DNA from: Capnocytophaga gingivalis ATCC 33624
GTDB taxonomy: Bacteria > Bacteroidota > Bacteroidia > Flavobacteriales > Flavobacteriaceae
Direction of reading: 5' to 3'
DNA length: 64,000 nucleotides
Assembly (NCBI RefSeq): GCF_000174755.1
Contig: NZ_ACLQ01000031.1
Coordinates: 1 to 64,000, forward strand
Shown here: one piece after another, positions 26,664-36,313 of the stretch
Layout: every line of letters begins with the position of its first letter
How positions within the stretch are numbered: position 1 is the first letter of the stretch
Program-made: the position numbers and the translations under genes
Notes under the pieces: generated by a model
Told to the model about the DNA's origin: nothing
The model's input: only the letters and a program-made list of their open reading frames with translations
The model's database searches: none

Positions 26664-28865
26664 TTATCTAAGATACAAGTATCCTTTCTTTGTATAAGGT
26701 ACTCCCTGATAATAATAGTGTAAGATATAAAAATAAGTTCCCGAAGGCAGGCGTTGCCCCTTGCCTACTACGCTACTCACATTGGCATAACCGCGGAAAA
26801 AAGCTCCTTTTTCTTGATAATGAGAACTCTCATATACTTTTATTCCCATTTCATTGAAGATAAGCACTTCTATGGGAGCATCAGGATCGGTATTTTCTAC
26901 TTTAAAATAGTTTTGAGAATCTTCTACAGAGGAAACTCCATTATACACAACTACTTCTTTTTGCTTTAGCTCTGGTATGGGAGTAGGCACTGGTTTTGGA
27001 TCGGGTTCCGGAGTAGGAGTTGGCTTAGGCTCCGGAGTAGGAACTGGCTTAGGCTCGGGAGTAGGGACCGGCTTAGGCTCCGGAGTAGGAACTGGCTTAG
27101 GCTCCGGAGTAGGGGCTGGCTTAGGATCCGGGGTAGGGACCGGCTTAGGCTCCGGAGTAGGGACCGGCTTAGGCTCCGGAGTAGGTATTTCTTTTTTAGG
27201 ATTAATAGTAATTACTTGGGTATGAGCAATTCTACCCCCACAATCATCAGTAGCTATCCACTGATAGATGCGCTTTACTAGTTTACTCTCTTTCTTTTCT
27301 TCTGTTACAGAAGGAGTTACTATAGGATTATTACAAGAACTTACCGCACTAAGATGTGCCTGTTCTACGATAGGTTGTCCCTCTTCTATTGTCATATCCT
27401 GAGGAAGAACTCCTACAAAAGCCAAGGGAAGAGAAGAATCCTTCTCTATGGTAAAACCGCCTCCTTGTTGAGGATTTTCAGCAGTCACAGTGAAAGCAAT
27501 TCCTTCCATCACTTCTATCTTAATCACCCCTGCCCCCACCTTGAGGTTTGTGTTCCCATAGTTTTTCTTTCCTATAGACAAGTTGGGCAAGACAAGCTCA
27601 TAACTCCCCGTATTGTCCACACCTTCAGCTAAGGTATAGGGAAAGGTTTGCCCATGATCCTCAGAGAGGCGAATGCGCACCTTGGTATCCCTAAATAGCT
27701 CAGGATCCACCGTCCATGTAAGGGCGAGCCTCTGCCCTCCTCTATAGGTCTTTCCAGCTGTAGAAGTAGTGATTTTGAAGGGAATCCCATCACGCACTTC
27801 CACTTGGGTTTCTGCCAAATCATACTGTACAATATGATCCACAGTAGGAGTCTCCAAGGCATCACTCACTCCAAGCCAAAAAGTAAAAACCCCTGTTGTC
27901 TGCCCACTAATCCAGCTATTGGACACCTCTGCTCCTGTTTGTTTGCTATACTCTCTCTTGAAGGCTATCAAAGGGCTGTGGCTACGCTGAGGAATGATGT
28001 ACTGTGCGATAGAAGGATCTTCGCCCAAGCGGACATCACGCTGCTGTGCCATATAAGTAAGAGATGGACTATCGGGATCTGTGGCGGAAATAGCAAACTG
28101 AAAATAGGTATCTTTGGGCAAAAGGTATTGCTTTTTTATTTTTGTCTTATCTATATGAGGAGGCTGAGTACCCAAAGGAATTCCTCCTACAGGAACCGCT
28201 GCTACCAGATGCTCACGAATCAGTTGGATACTAGAGAGGGAAAAGAAGTCTCTAGGACTACCTGTACTCATGACTGATTGCCCATTGTCATATTCGGTTT
28301 TCTCACTAGCATAGTCAAACTTTTTCCCACTAAAAGTATGCCTTCCCCCAAAAAGGTGACCTATCTCATGAGCAATAACTTCTTTGGTAGGAAAAGCAAC
28401 TGCTGCCCCTTTATATTGGTCTTGATACACGCCTCGGATATGGGCAAGCCCTCGTATCCCCTTGGAACTAGTATAAGAGATACAAATTCCTACATCATAG
28501 CTATCGCTCCCTATCCGATTGTTGATAGTTTCAGTAGAAAGACCTATGACATAGCTTGCATTGTGTGCACGGGTGAAAACTTCCTCTGCAGGGACTTTGA
28601 TAATCAATCGCTCATCCCTAAGTACCTCAAAGCGTACGCCTATATCACGCATATATAATTCATTAAGAAAATCCTCTGTTTTTTGCCAAAAAACCTTTAC
28701 TTTCTCGGTATTCTGAGCAAAAGTAGCGCTCTTATAAGCATTATGGGTGACGTAAATAGCCAAGCGATACACCCTAAGAGTTTGCGTATTGGAGATGGTG
28801 GGTTGAGCAATTACCTTTGCTAACCCTAAGAATAACAAAAAGATACACAAAAGAGAATTTCTCAT
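26664..28865 (-). CDS. Secreted zinc metalloprotease B with Pro-rich repeat linker and T9SS domain
   Basis: This 733 aa paralogue of genes A and C has a signal peptide (1-21, ending KVIAQ) and then starts directly with the catalytic domain; the N-terminal propeptide region of A and C is absent. The zinc motif [11 protein letters not shown] is at 166-176 with Met-turn QSVMST. A cadherin-like segment ([14 protein letters not shown]), a sialidase-like segment and one HYR-like repeat follow. A linker of seven 8-residue PTPEPKPV-type repeats leads to the type B T9SS domain ([28 protein letters not shown]). Being short and lacking a pro-region, it may be active without processing (inference). It is the first gene of the B-A pair. 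Confidence 0.87.
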   Translation of the reverse strand: MRNSLLCIFLLFLGLAKVIAQPTISNTQTLRVYRLAIYVTHNAYKSATFAQNTEKVKVFWQKTEDFLNELYMRDIGVRFEVLRDERLIIKVPAEEVFTRAHNASYVIGLSTETINNRIGSDSYDVGICISYTSSKGIRGLAHIRGVYQDQYKGAAVAFPTKEVIAHEIGHLFGGRHTFSGKKFDYASEKTEYDNGQSVMSTGSPRDFFSLSSIQLIREHLVAAVPVGGIPLGTQPPHIDKTKIKKQYLLPKDTYFQFAISATDPDSPSLTYMAQQRDVRLGEDPSIAQYIIPQRSHSPLIAFKREYSKQTGAEVSNSWISGQTTGVFTFWLGVSDALETPTVDHIVQYDLAETQVEVRDGIPFKITTSTAGKTYRGGQRLALTWTVDPELFRDTKVRIRLSEDHGQTFPYTLAEGVDNTGSYELVLPNLSIGKKNYGNTNLKVGAGVIKIEVMEGIAFTVTAENPQQGGGFTIEKDSSLPLAFVGVLPQDMTIEEGQPIVEQAHLSAVSSCNNPIVTPSVTEEKKESKLVKRIYQWIATDDCGGRIAHTQVITINPKKEIPTPEPKPVPTPEPKPVPTPDPKPAPTPEPKPVPTPEPKPVPTPEPKPVPTPEPKPTPTPEPDPKPVPTPIPELKQKEVVVYNGVSSVEDSQNYFKVENTDPDAPIEVLIFNEMGIKVYESSHYQEKGAFFRGYANVSSVVGKGQRLPSGTYFYILHYYYQGVPYTKKGYLYLR
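27007..27187. repeat. 24-base tandem repeat encoding the Pro-Glu-Pro-Lys linker of metalloprotease B
   Basis: About seven 24-base units (plus-strand core GGCTTAGGCTCCGGAGTAGG) are in frame with the gene and vary by one or a few bases. They encode PTPEPKPV-type octapeptides. Such coding repeats are prone to length change. The Gly-rich reading on the plus strand is a shadow of this repeat. Confidence 0.9.
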
Positions 28866-28888
28866 GAGAATTATTTCTTAACAAAAGG

Positions 28889-28896
28889 CAAAGGTA
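28889..28896 (-). promoter_or_regulatory. -7 box for metalloproteases B and A
   Basis: TACCTTTG on the minus strand matches TAnnTTTG and ends 23 bases before the ATG at 28865. No properly spaced -33 TTTG is visible. Confidence 0.5.
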
Positions 28897-29020
28897 GTAA
28901 AAAATATTCTAAAAATAGTATCGATTTCTCAAAAAATTTCACCCTCTCAACATTCGTTTTAAAAATGGAAAAATGGAGACAAAAAGAATCAATACATTGC
29001 CCTCAAGCTACATCTGCCAT

Positions 29021-29053
29021 TTTGTCAGCCTTACAAGTATGGTATTATCTTTG
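29021..29053 (+). promoter_or_regulatory. htpG promoter
   Basis: TTTG (29021-29024) and TATCTTTG (29046-29053) are 21 bases apart. The -7 box ends 28 bases before the htpG ATG. No CIRCE-type inverted repeat is seen between them. Confidence 0.75.
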
Positions 29054-29081
29054 CTAAAGAATAGGCAAAATTCGAATACAA

Positions 29082-30962
29082 ATGAAAGGACAAATAAACG
29101 TTTCTGTGGAAAATATCTTTCCACTCATTAAAAAATTCTTATATAGCGATCATGAGATTTTTCTTCGTGAACTAATCTCCAATGCGACAGATGCCACTCT
29201 TAAGCTCAAGCACCTTTGCCAAATTGGGGAAGCTAAAGTACCTTATGGCAATCCAATTATTGAAGTCAAGGTCGATAAGGAAGGTAAGAAAATCCATATC
29301 TTAGACCAAGGTATCGGAATGACTGAGGAAGAAGTGGAGAAATACATCAACCAAATCGCCTTCTCTGGAGCTGAAGAGTTCCTAAACAAATATAAGGACT
29401 CCGCCAAGGACACCGGTATCATCGGGCACTTTGGTCTGGGCTTCTATTCGGCTTTCATGGTAGCCGATAAGGTGGAAATCTTGACCCGTTCTTACCAAGA
29501 AGGAGCACAAGCAGTACGCTGGGAGTGTGATGGCTCCCCTGCCTATAGTATAGAACCTATCGAAAAAGAAGGACATGGAACTGAAATTATCCTTCACATT
29601 GCTGAAGACTCCACTGAGTTCTTAGAAGAAAGTAAGATCCGTGAACTCTTAGTGAAATATAACAAGTTCATGCCTATTCCTATCAAATTAGGCATGCGCA
29701 AGGAGGCACTCCCTCGTCCTGAAAATGCTCCCGAAGATTACAAAACAGAGTATAAGGAGGTAGATAATATCATTAATAACCCCACCCCTGCTTGGACAAA
29801 ACAACCTTCTGACCTTACCGACGAAGACTACAAGGCTTTCTATCATGAGCTATACCCCTCGCAGTATGAGGATCCTATGTTCAGTATTCACCTGAATGTG
29901 GATTATCCTTTCCATCTGACAGGGATACTCTATTTCCCTAAACTAAGCAACGACATGCAATTGCAGAAAGATAGAATCCAACTCTACCAAAATCAAGTCT
30001 TTGTAACTGACAATGTAGAGGGTATTGTTCCTGAGTTCCTTACTCTTTTGCGTGGGGTAATCGACTCTCCAGATATTCCCTTGAATGTCTCTCGTTCGTA
30101 CCTACAAGCCGATGGTAATGTAAAAAAGATTTCTAGCTATGTAACTCGTAAGGTAGCTGACAAGCTACAATCCCTTTTCAAAGAAAACCGAGAGGATTTC
30201 GAGAAAAAATGGAATGATATCAAAATCGTAATAGAATATGGGATGCTCTCCGAAGAAAAGTTCTTCGAGAAAGCTCAGAAATTTGCTCTATACCCTACTG
30301 TAAATGACAAATACTATACCTTTGAAGAGCTTTTAGAAAAGATAAAACCCTTACAAACCAATAAGGACGAGCAAACTATCATCCTCTATGCCAACAACAA
30401 GGAAGCCCAACACAGCTACATCGCTGAAGCAGAAGCTAAAGGTTATGAGGTACTCCTCTTGGACTCCCCACTGGTATCTCACTTGATTCAGAAATTGGAA
30501 ACTACTCAAGAGAAAATATCTTTCGCCCGTGTAGATGCAGACTCCATAGAGAACCTTATCAAGAAAGAAGATACTCTAATCTCCAAACTTTCTGAGGAGG
30601 AAACCGAAAAGCTCAAGGACTTTGTAACCACTGCCATAGAGAATACTGCCTATACAGTACAACCTGAGGCCTTGGATAGCGAAGCAACCCCTTTCCTTAT
30701 CACTCAGCCGGAATTCATCCGCCGTATGAAAGAAATGCAAGCTGTAGGGGGAGGCATGGGCTTTGGTGGCTTCCCTGAGATGTACAACTTGGTCGTAAAT
30801 ACCAACAGTCCCTTAGCCAGTCAAATCCTCTCCACATCGGATGAGGCTGCTCGCAAGGCACTGATTAGTCAATCCTTCGACCTAGCTCGTCTCTCCCAAG
30901 GATTACTCAAAGGAGAAGCCCTAACTGAGTTTGTCAAGCGCAGTTTTAGTTTGTTGAAATAA
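29082..30962 (+). CDS. htpG: Molecular chaperone HtpG (Hsp90)
   Basis: HtpG is the bacterial Hsp90, a dimeric ATP-dependent cytoplasmic chaperone. The 626 aa length is normal. GHKL ATPase motifs are ELISNATDA (30-38), DQGIGMTEEEV (near 75-85) and GHFGLGFYSAF (near 115-125). The middle domain carries a conserved Arg segment (LNVSRSYLQAD). The C-terminal dimerisation domain is present, with a Met/Gly-rich patch (MKEMQAVGGGMGFGGFPEM). It has its own promoter and terminator. Its position between metalloproteases B and C shows no functional link. Confidence 0.97.
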   Translation: MKGQINVSVENIFPLIKKFLYSDHEIFLRELISNATDATLKLKHLCQIGEAKVPYGNPIIEVKVDKEGKKIHILDQGIGMTEEEVEKYINQIAFSGAEEFLNKYKDSAKDTGIIGHFGLGFYSAFMVADKVEILTRSYQEGAQAVRWECDGSPAYSIEPIEKEGHGTEIILHIAEDSTEFLEESKIRELLVKYNKFMPIPIKLGMRKEALPRPENAPEDYKTEYKEVDNIINNPTPAWTKQPSDLTDEDYKAFYHELYPSQYEDPMFSIHLNVDYPFHLTGILYFPKLSNDMQLQKDRIQLYQNQVFVTDNVEGIVPEFLTLLRGVIDSPDIPLNVSRSYLQADGNVKKISSYVTRKVADKLQSLFKENREDFEKKWNDIKIVIEYGMLSEEKFFEKAQKFALYPTVNDKYYTFEELLEKIKPLQTNKDEQTIILYANNKEAQHSYIAEAEAKGYEVLLLDSPLVSHLIQKLETTQEKISFARVDADSIENLIKKEDTLISKLSEEETEKLKDFVTTAIENTAYTVQPEALDSEATPFLITQPEFIRRMKEMQAVGGGMGFGGFPEMYNLVVNTNSPLASQILSTSDEAARKALISQSFDLARLSQGLLKGEALTEFVKRSFSLLK

Positions 30963-30975
30963 AATAGTAGAAATG

Positions 30976-31006
30976 AGGGAGTTGTACAACTCCCTTATTT
31001 ATTTTA
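30976..31006 (+). terminator. htpG terminator
   Basis: The perfect 20-base palindrome AGGGAGTTGTACAACTCCCT (30976-30995) is followed by TATTTATTTT. It lies 13 bases past the htpG stop and may also act on the converging metalloprotease C transcript. Confidence 0.85.
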
Positions 31007-31043
31007 TCATTCTTCGTATTTTAAAATATCCATGTTAGGACAC

Positions 31044-34000
31044 TTATTTCACATAGAGAAATCCTTTTTTCACTTCCTTTTGTCCCCTATGTGAACAAGT
31101 AAGTATATAGAAATAAGTCCCTTGAGGCAATCTTTGTCCCTTCCCTACTACCCCACTTACATTCGCATAGCCTCGGAACACCTCTCCATTTTCTTGATAA
31201 TGATTACTTTCATATACTTTTAACCCCATTTCATTAAAAATCATTACCTCCATAGGCGTAGGTATATCATACCCCTCTACCTTGAAATAGTTCTGTGAAT
31301 TGTCCTGAGTAGAAACAGCGTTATATATGGCAATCTCCCTCGTTTCTTCTATAGAATCAGGTGTTGGTTCTGGCTTAGGTGCTGGTATTGGATCAGGCTT
31401 GGGAACTGGCTTAGGCTCAGGTGCTGGTTTTGGGTCTGGCTTAGGAATAGGCATTGGCTTGGGTTCAGGTGCTGGCTTTGGTTCAGGTGCTGGCTTTGGC
31501 TTGGGAGCAGGTACAGGTTCTTCTTTTTTGGGAAGAAGAGTAATTGTCTGAGTATGTGTCACCTGATTCCCACAATCGTCCTGAGCAACCCACTGATAGA
31601 CTATTTTTTGCTCACTCTTCTGTTGTGTAGGCATCACCTGAAAGGTTCCTTTGCAATCATCCTGAGCTGTAAGGACTTCCCCCTGAGGAATAGCAGCACC
31701 TTGTTCTATTGTTTTGTCCTGTGGCAGTCCTCCGACAAAAACAGGAGGAAGAGCATCTTTCTTAGTGATATATTGTTCAAAGGTAAGCCTATTCTGACAC
31801 TGATCTACAAAGGTATAAGTACGCTTTAGGGTATATAACTCTGGGCAATGCTTTTGTATCATCTGCTCAGAAAGAGAAAAAGTTATCTTATCACAACCTC
31901 CTTGAGTCTCTATAGAAGCTGGTGGCGGAAGAGTTTCTTTGCAGCTTAGAGTCACGTATTGTGGAGGAAGCGTTGTTGCAACAAAAGTCAAGGGTTCCTT
32001 ATTAGAAGTAGGCTCTTGAGGAGTAGAGGTAGGAAACCCTATCTTGTTCTCCCCTATTCGTATGAGCTGAATATGCTCTATTGTATGCCCGCAACTATCC
32101 TTAGCGGTAAAAATACGTTCTATAGCCACATCTGGGGCATAGGATACCTCATTGCGGCGATCTTGATAGCTTACTTGAGGGGTAGAACACCCTCCCACCG
32201 CAGTGGGCAATTCCGCAGGAGGTATAGCAACCTCTTCCTTTACTGAAATATCCTGTGGAAGAGAAGCTGGAACAAACTGCAAAGGCTCTGGAGCCTGCTG
32301 ATCTTTCTCTATCATAAAGCCACCCTGCTTATAGGGAGAACGTGTGGTAAGTGCATAGGCCAAGCCGTCAATAACCTCAACCTTGATAATCCCCTTCCCC
32401 TTGAGCTTGCCAAAATGACCACGAGTAGTACCTATGGCTACATTGGGAAGGGTTACCTCACAATGTCCATTATTAGGAGCTTCTTCTACCAGTACATACT
32501 TATAGCTCTTTCCTGAATCGTCAGAAAGAAGAATACGCACCTTGCTCTCTGGAGAAAAAATCTGTTCATCTACCTGCCAATGAAGCGCAAGACGTTCACC
32601 TGCACGATAGGTTCTATTGTGTGTATAAGAACCATTATCAAAATTTTGTATCTCAAATGGTTTCCCCTTCTTGATTTTTACTTTTGTTTCTACTACATCA
32701 TACTTAGGGACATGATAAGGATTCGCAGGATTGTGATCGGCAACTCCTATCCAAAAAGTAAAAGTTCCTGGACGATAGGAAATAGTCCCCTTGGCAGGAG
32801 CAAAAGTATTATGTTCAGCTTCTACCCATTCCTCTTGGAAACGGATATGAGGTGTAGCAGTTCCCTTATAAGTAAGGAACTGTGCATTGGAGCGTGATGA
32901 ATGAAAACGTCTGTCAGCAGGATGCGCCATATAGGTTAGTGCGTCCCCCTCTGGATCTCTACCTGTAAGATAAAACTGAAAATAAGTATTCTCAGGGATT
33001 AGATATTCTCTCTTAAGGCGCGCCTGCTCCAGTATAGGTGGTTTATTCTCGCTTTTGACACCATAGACCAAATTGTTTCCTGTATCCTTTACACGTTTTC
33101 CCGCTTCTTGAGTACGTGCCTGATCGGTATAATAAGCCATAGAATTGCCCAAAAAAGCGCGGATAATCTGTACACTGATTAAGGAAAAGAAATCACGAGC
33201 ATACTCATGTCCATAGCTCATAATAGACTGTCCTCTATCTGTTTCTGTTTTTTCTGAATATTCTCCTCCATTAGAGAGAGTATGATCCGCACCGAACATA
33301 TGGCCAATCTCATGTGCTATAGTCGAAGGCCCCTTGGGGCGTGCTGCTCCATTGGCTTTCTGATGTGTCTGGTAGGCAGCATATACTGCAGCTAAGCCAT
33401 TGTAATTTTGTCTGAAATCGGTAATAATTACTGCCAAATCATAGTCCTTGCTATCATAATGCTTATTGAGGGTGATGGTACCCATATCTACCACCTCATT
33501 TCCACTAATAAGGGAAGGGAAAAGAGCACTTTGTGGAGTCGTGAAAATAAGCCTATCATCATCTATCACCTCGAAATGTACTCCTATATCATTGCCATAG
33601 AGTTCGTTAAGAAAAGTTTCTGTAGCATACCAGAAAGCCCTAATTTTGTTCTTATCCTTATTGAAAGGAGTTTTCATGATATAGTAACTATAGTCCACCG
33701 GCAAGGCAAGGCGATAGAGTCGCCATACTCCATCGGTATGAATAAGGCTCTTAGGATAGAGAGAGTTGTAGATGGTAGGTTGTGTGATAGGAGGATCGTT
33801 TTCGTCCTTATCTGCTTGAGGAAACATATTACGAAAGCCTATTCCTTGAGGTATAGTCTTTTTTGGGGCTTCTTTTCCCTGTGAGGGGGTTGTTCCACAG
33901 CGAGCATTTTTCTGTAGAATGACTTCCAATTTTCCTTTAGGAGAAGTCATAAGCTGATAAGATTTCCCTTTGTAGAGAATTTCTCCATAAAGCAATCCCT

Positions 34001-34247
34001 CAGCCAAAGAGAGTGTCCCTACAAAAGTTTCTTGGTGATAGCCTACAAAAGTACGATACCCTTTGGCATTGAAGGCTCCTTTTCGCTCTTGCCAGCGAAT
34101 CAGTAAGGGTTTTTTCACAGCGGGGAGCTGAGGAGACCACTTAGGAGTTGTTTGTTCAAATAGAGCATATATCGTCTGTACATCTTCTTGTGCTTGAACC
34201 ACTTGTACACTCAGCCACAAAAAGAGACAACGAAAAAAAGTTTTCAT
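31044..34247 (-). CDS. Secreted zinc metalloprotease C with T9SS type B sorting domain
   Basis: This 1067 aa paralogue of A and B has a signal peptide at 1-19 (ending VVQAQ). A propeptide-like region follows to about 180 (TFVGYHQETFVGTLSLAEG, closely like A) with one Cys (ARCGTTP). The zinc motif HEIGHMFGADH is at 312-322 with Met-turn QSIMSYGHE. Then come a cadherin-like segment (GRDPEGDALTYMAH), a sialidase-like segment and several HYR-like repeats with paired Cys. A Pro/Lys/Glu/Ala linker (PAPEPKPAPEPKP) precedes the type B T9SS domain (NEMGLKVYES, LPQGTYFYIL, KKGFLYVK). It is separated from A and B by htpG and has its own -7 box. Confidence 0.88.
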   Translation of the reverse strand: MKTFFRCLFLWLSVQVVQAQEDVQTIYALFEQTTPKWSPQLPAVKKPLLIRWQERKGAFNAKGYRTFVGYHQETFVGTLSLAEGLLYGEILYKGKSYQLMTSPKGKLEVILQKNARCGTTPSQGKEAPKKTIPQGIGFRNMFPQADKDENDPPITQPTIYNSLYPKSLIHTDGVWRLYRLALPVDYSYYIMKTPFNKDKNKIRAFWYATETFLNELYGNDIGVHFEVIDDDRLIFTTPQSALFPSLISGNEVVDMGTITLNKHYDSKDYDLAVIITDFRQNYNGLAAVYAAYQTHQKANGAARPKGPSTIAHEIGHMFGADHTLSNGGEYSEKTETDRGQSIMSYGHEYARDFFSLISVQIIRAFLGNSMAYYTDQARTQEAGKRVKDTGNNLVYGVKSENKPPILEQARLKREYLIPENTYFQFYLTGRDPEGDALTYMAHPADRRFHSSRSNAQFLTYKGTATPHIRFQEEWVEAEHNTFAPAKGTISYRPGTFTFWIGVADHNPANPYHVPKYDVVETKVKIKKGKPFEIQNFDNGSYTHNRTYRAGERLALHWQVDEQIFSPESKVRILLSDDSGKSYKYVLVEEAPNNGHCEVTLPNVAIGTTRGHFGKLKGKGIIKVEVIDGLAYALTTRSPYKQGGFMIEKDQQAPEPLQFVPASLPQDISVKEEVAIPPAELPTAVGGCSTPQVSYQDRRNEVSYAPDVAIERIFTAKDSCGHTIEHIQLIRIGENKIGFPTSTPQEPTSNKEPLTFVATTLPPQYVTLSCKETLPPPASIETQGGCDKITFSLSEQMIQKHCPELYTLKRTYTFVDQCQNRLTFEQYITKKDALPPVFVGGLPQDKTIEQGAAIPQGEVLTAQDDCKGTFQVMPTQQKSEQKIVYQWVAQDDCGNQVTHTQTITLLPKKEEPVPAPKPKPAPEPKPAPEPKPMPIPKPDPKPAPEPKPVPKPDPIPAPKPEPTPDSIEETREIAIYNAVSTQDNSQNYFKVEGYDIPTPMEVMIFNEMGLKVYESNHYQENGEVFRGYANVSGVVGKGQRLPQGTYFYILTCSHRGQKEVKKGFLYVK
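31378..31530. repeat. Degenerate Pro-rich coding repeat in metalloprotease C
   Basis: Irregular repeats of 18-24 bases (core GGTGCTGGCTTTGG) encode the PAPEPKP/PKPDPKP linker before the sorting domain. They are less uniform than the array in gene B. Confidence 0.75.
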
Positions 34248-34270
34248 CGGATAACAAGATTACAGTAAGG

Positions 34271-34278
34271 CAAAAATA
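34271..34278 (-). promoter_or_regulatory. -7 box for metalloprotease C
   Basis: TATTTTTG on the minus strand ends 23 bases before the ATG at 34247, the same distance as in gene B. A -33 element is not evident. The rest of the 285-base gap (34248-34532) holds only short AT-rich sequence and no gene or strong terminator that I can see. Confidence 0.5.
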
Positions 34279-34532
34279 CGATTTCTTTCTTACTTTTTAA
34301 GATTTTTCTTGTTAATATAAATGTTAATTTTAGACAATAAAAATGAGGGGGTAATACTAAACCATGCAATAAGCAAAATCACATGAATAAGTATGGGGGT
34401 AATAACACCCAATCAAGAGTTGAGAAAGAGACAACCTTTTAATTTTATAGAAAAACTACAAGCGAGTATTAGACTCTCTCAACGAAGAAGAGGCAACAAT
34501 AAAGCAAAAAAATATTGACCATTAAGCTTTGA

Positions 34533-36242
34533 TCATTGCTTATATACCAATGGTATCGAAAGAGTGCTTTCGTTTCCTACTTTATCTGCTACAGTGAGTT
34601 CAAAAAGGTAGTCTTCACCTTCAGTGAAATATTTATCAGAAAGGGTAAAGAAGAGCAGCCCTTCCTTATGTTCGTACTCCATAAGTACCCATTGTCCATT
34701 GATGGTGGCACGATATTTGCCTATCCCACTGAAATTGTCTTTGACACTGACCTTGAGCTTGTCAAGCTTGTTTATATTGTTCTTTACCTTGGAGAAGTTC
34801 AGCGGCTTTATAACTGGGGGTATCTTATCGGTGGTAAGAACAAAGTTGCCTAAGGTCTTCACTCTGGCGGTGAGTATCTTATCCTTGCGATAAGAGCCCT
34901 GATAATACTTACCCTTACCCCTTACTGAGGCGATACATACATAAGGAAGTTCTGCCTCGGAATACTTATCCCCATTGAAAACCACAGTATATTGTTTCTT
35001 TAGAGGTTGAATAGGCGCTTTTACCGATAGGGTATCTCCTTTTTGCTGCACCTCTATATAAGTATCATGGAAGAAAGTATTTTCAGGGAAGAATACTGAA
35101 GCTCGATCGGTTTTGTACATATTATCACGATTGGCTACCAAGAGGGTTCCTTTGCTAAGGGTTTCTTCAGCCTTAGGGGATAGCACTTCTTTTTTTCCTT
35201 CTATAGGAATGGTAATAGTGGATTTGTTGTGTGCAAAATCTTCTACCTCGACAGTAATAATATAGAAAAGACCGTCCTGAATCTCTATAACACCGTTATT
35301 TTCAACTAAGGTATAGTTGGATAGCTTATTGTAAGGTTCCTTGTAGAGAAGCTGTACTCGCGCCCCTGTCTTGACAAAAAGAGGAAAGTCTATCAGGGTA
35401 TTGATATAGGTATCCTCCCCTGAGACAAGTTCGTCGAAAGTATATGAGAACTTAGGCGTCCCATTGACCGAGAGAGTTACCTTATACACCCCAAAGGTAT
35501 TATAAGTGCCGGTCATCTTATCTATTGCCTTGATACCTATCCCAATTTTCCCTTGAGCGGTAATCTTAGCTGTGTGGTAGTCATTCTTCTCTTTAGCCAA
35601 GTATAGTGCTTTCTTTTCTTGCCTGCCCTCTATGGCAGCTGCATCGTCCAAAGGATACGCCACTACTTGATTTATGATAGGAGAGAGATCATCTGGACAA
35701 GGATAGCCAAAGAGCAAGGGATTATAGGCATTTTTGGTCTGTGTATCGCGAATTTCATAGTGTAAGTGAGGGGCAGCACTTCCGCCTGTATTGCCACTTA
35801 CAGCGATCCAATCTCCTTTCTTCACAGGGAAATCAGTTGGTGTAAAGTCCCATTCCATTTCATATTTTTCGGCTTTGTACTGTTGCTCCTTAACAAACTT
35901 CTCTATCTCAGGAGCAAATTTTTGTAGGTGGGCATACACTGTAGTATAGCCATTAGGGTGATCTATATACATCACCTTGCCATAGCTATAGGTACTAACC
36001 TTAATACAAGAGATATAGCCATCGGCAGTGGCGTATACATTCAGCCCCTGCTTCCCATCTGTTTTGATATCCATCCCCCCATGAAAGTGATTGGGACGTA
36101 GCTCACAGAAATTCCCCGCATAAGAGAGGGGAATGTCCAAAGGGGAAGCAAAATAATCTGTAGGGTGTTCTCTATGGGTAGTCTGAGCCCAAAGAAAAGT
36201 TGCTGAAAAATATAATAAAAGGAAAGAGATTTTTTTTATCAT
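34533..36242 (-). CDS. M23-family metallopeptidase (LytM-like)
   Basis: This 569 aa exported peptidase starts at 36242, where the signal peptide (MIKKISFLLLYF, cleavage after WAQ) begins. The N-terminal third is a peptidase M23 domain with zinc ligands H54 and D58 (in HFHGGMDIKTD) and H159-L-H161. The metal site is therefore complete and the enzyme is likely an active peptidoglycan endopeptidase. The remaining residues are beta-rich Ig-like segments of unknown role, ending in a domain with VADKVGNESTLSIPLVYKQ. It lies 71 bases downstream of a small membrane-protein gene on the same strand. Confidence 0.92.
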   Translation of the reverse strand: MIKKISFLLLYFSATFLWAQTTHREHPTDYFASPLDIPLSYAGNFCELRPNHFHGGMDIKTDGKQGLNVYATADGYISCIKVSTYSYGKVMYIDHPNGYTTVYAHLQKFAPEIEKFVKEQQYKAEKYEMEWDFTPTDFPVKKGDWIAVSGNTGGSAAPHLHYEIRDTQTKNAYNPLLFGYPCPDDLSPIINQVVAYPLDDAAAIEGRQEKKALYLAKEKNDYHTAKITAQGKIGIGIKAIDKMTGTYNTFGVYKVTLSVNGTPKFSYTFDELVSGEDTYINTLIDFPLFVKTGARVQLLYKEPYNKLSNYTLVENNGVIEIQDGLFYIITVEVEDFAHNKSTITIPIEGKKEVLSPKAEETLSKGTLLVANRDNMYKTDRASVFFPENTFFHDTYIEVQQKGDTLSVKAPIQPLKKQYTVVFNGDKYSEAELPYVCIASVRGKGKYYQGSYRKDKILTARVKTLGNFVLTTDKIPPVIKPLNFSKVKNNINKLDKLKVSVKDNFSGIGKYRATINGQWVLMEYEHKEGLLFFTLSDKYFTEGEDYLFELTVADKVGNESTLSIPLVYKQ

Positions 36243-36264
36243 CTTATATAAAATAAACAAGCGG

Positions 36265-36291
36265 CAAAATTACAGGTTTTTCTCTTACAAA
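36265..36291 (-). promoter_or_regulatory. Possible promoter for the M23 peptidase gene
   Basis: TAATTTTG (36265-36272, minus strand) matches the -7 consensus. A TTTG lies upstream at 36288-36291, with a short 15-base spacer. The -7 box is 22 bases before the ATG. Confidence 0.45.
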
Positions 36292-36313
36292 TCAAGAAGT
36301 TTTGATTGATTCT

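Noticed and set aside
27007-27187. Possible CRISPR array (repeats of 24 bases)
   Set aside because: The units are contiguous without spacers and are in frame with a protein; no cas genes are nearby.
26977-27225. Plus-strand Gly-Ser-Val-rich open frame opposite metalloprotease B
   Set aside because: It is the complement of the Pro-rich coding repeat in the real gene; the low-complexity reading has no start context or promoter.
31327-31551. Plus-strand Gly-rich open frame opposite metalloprotease C
   Set aside because: It is the shadow of the Pro-rich linker of gene C.
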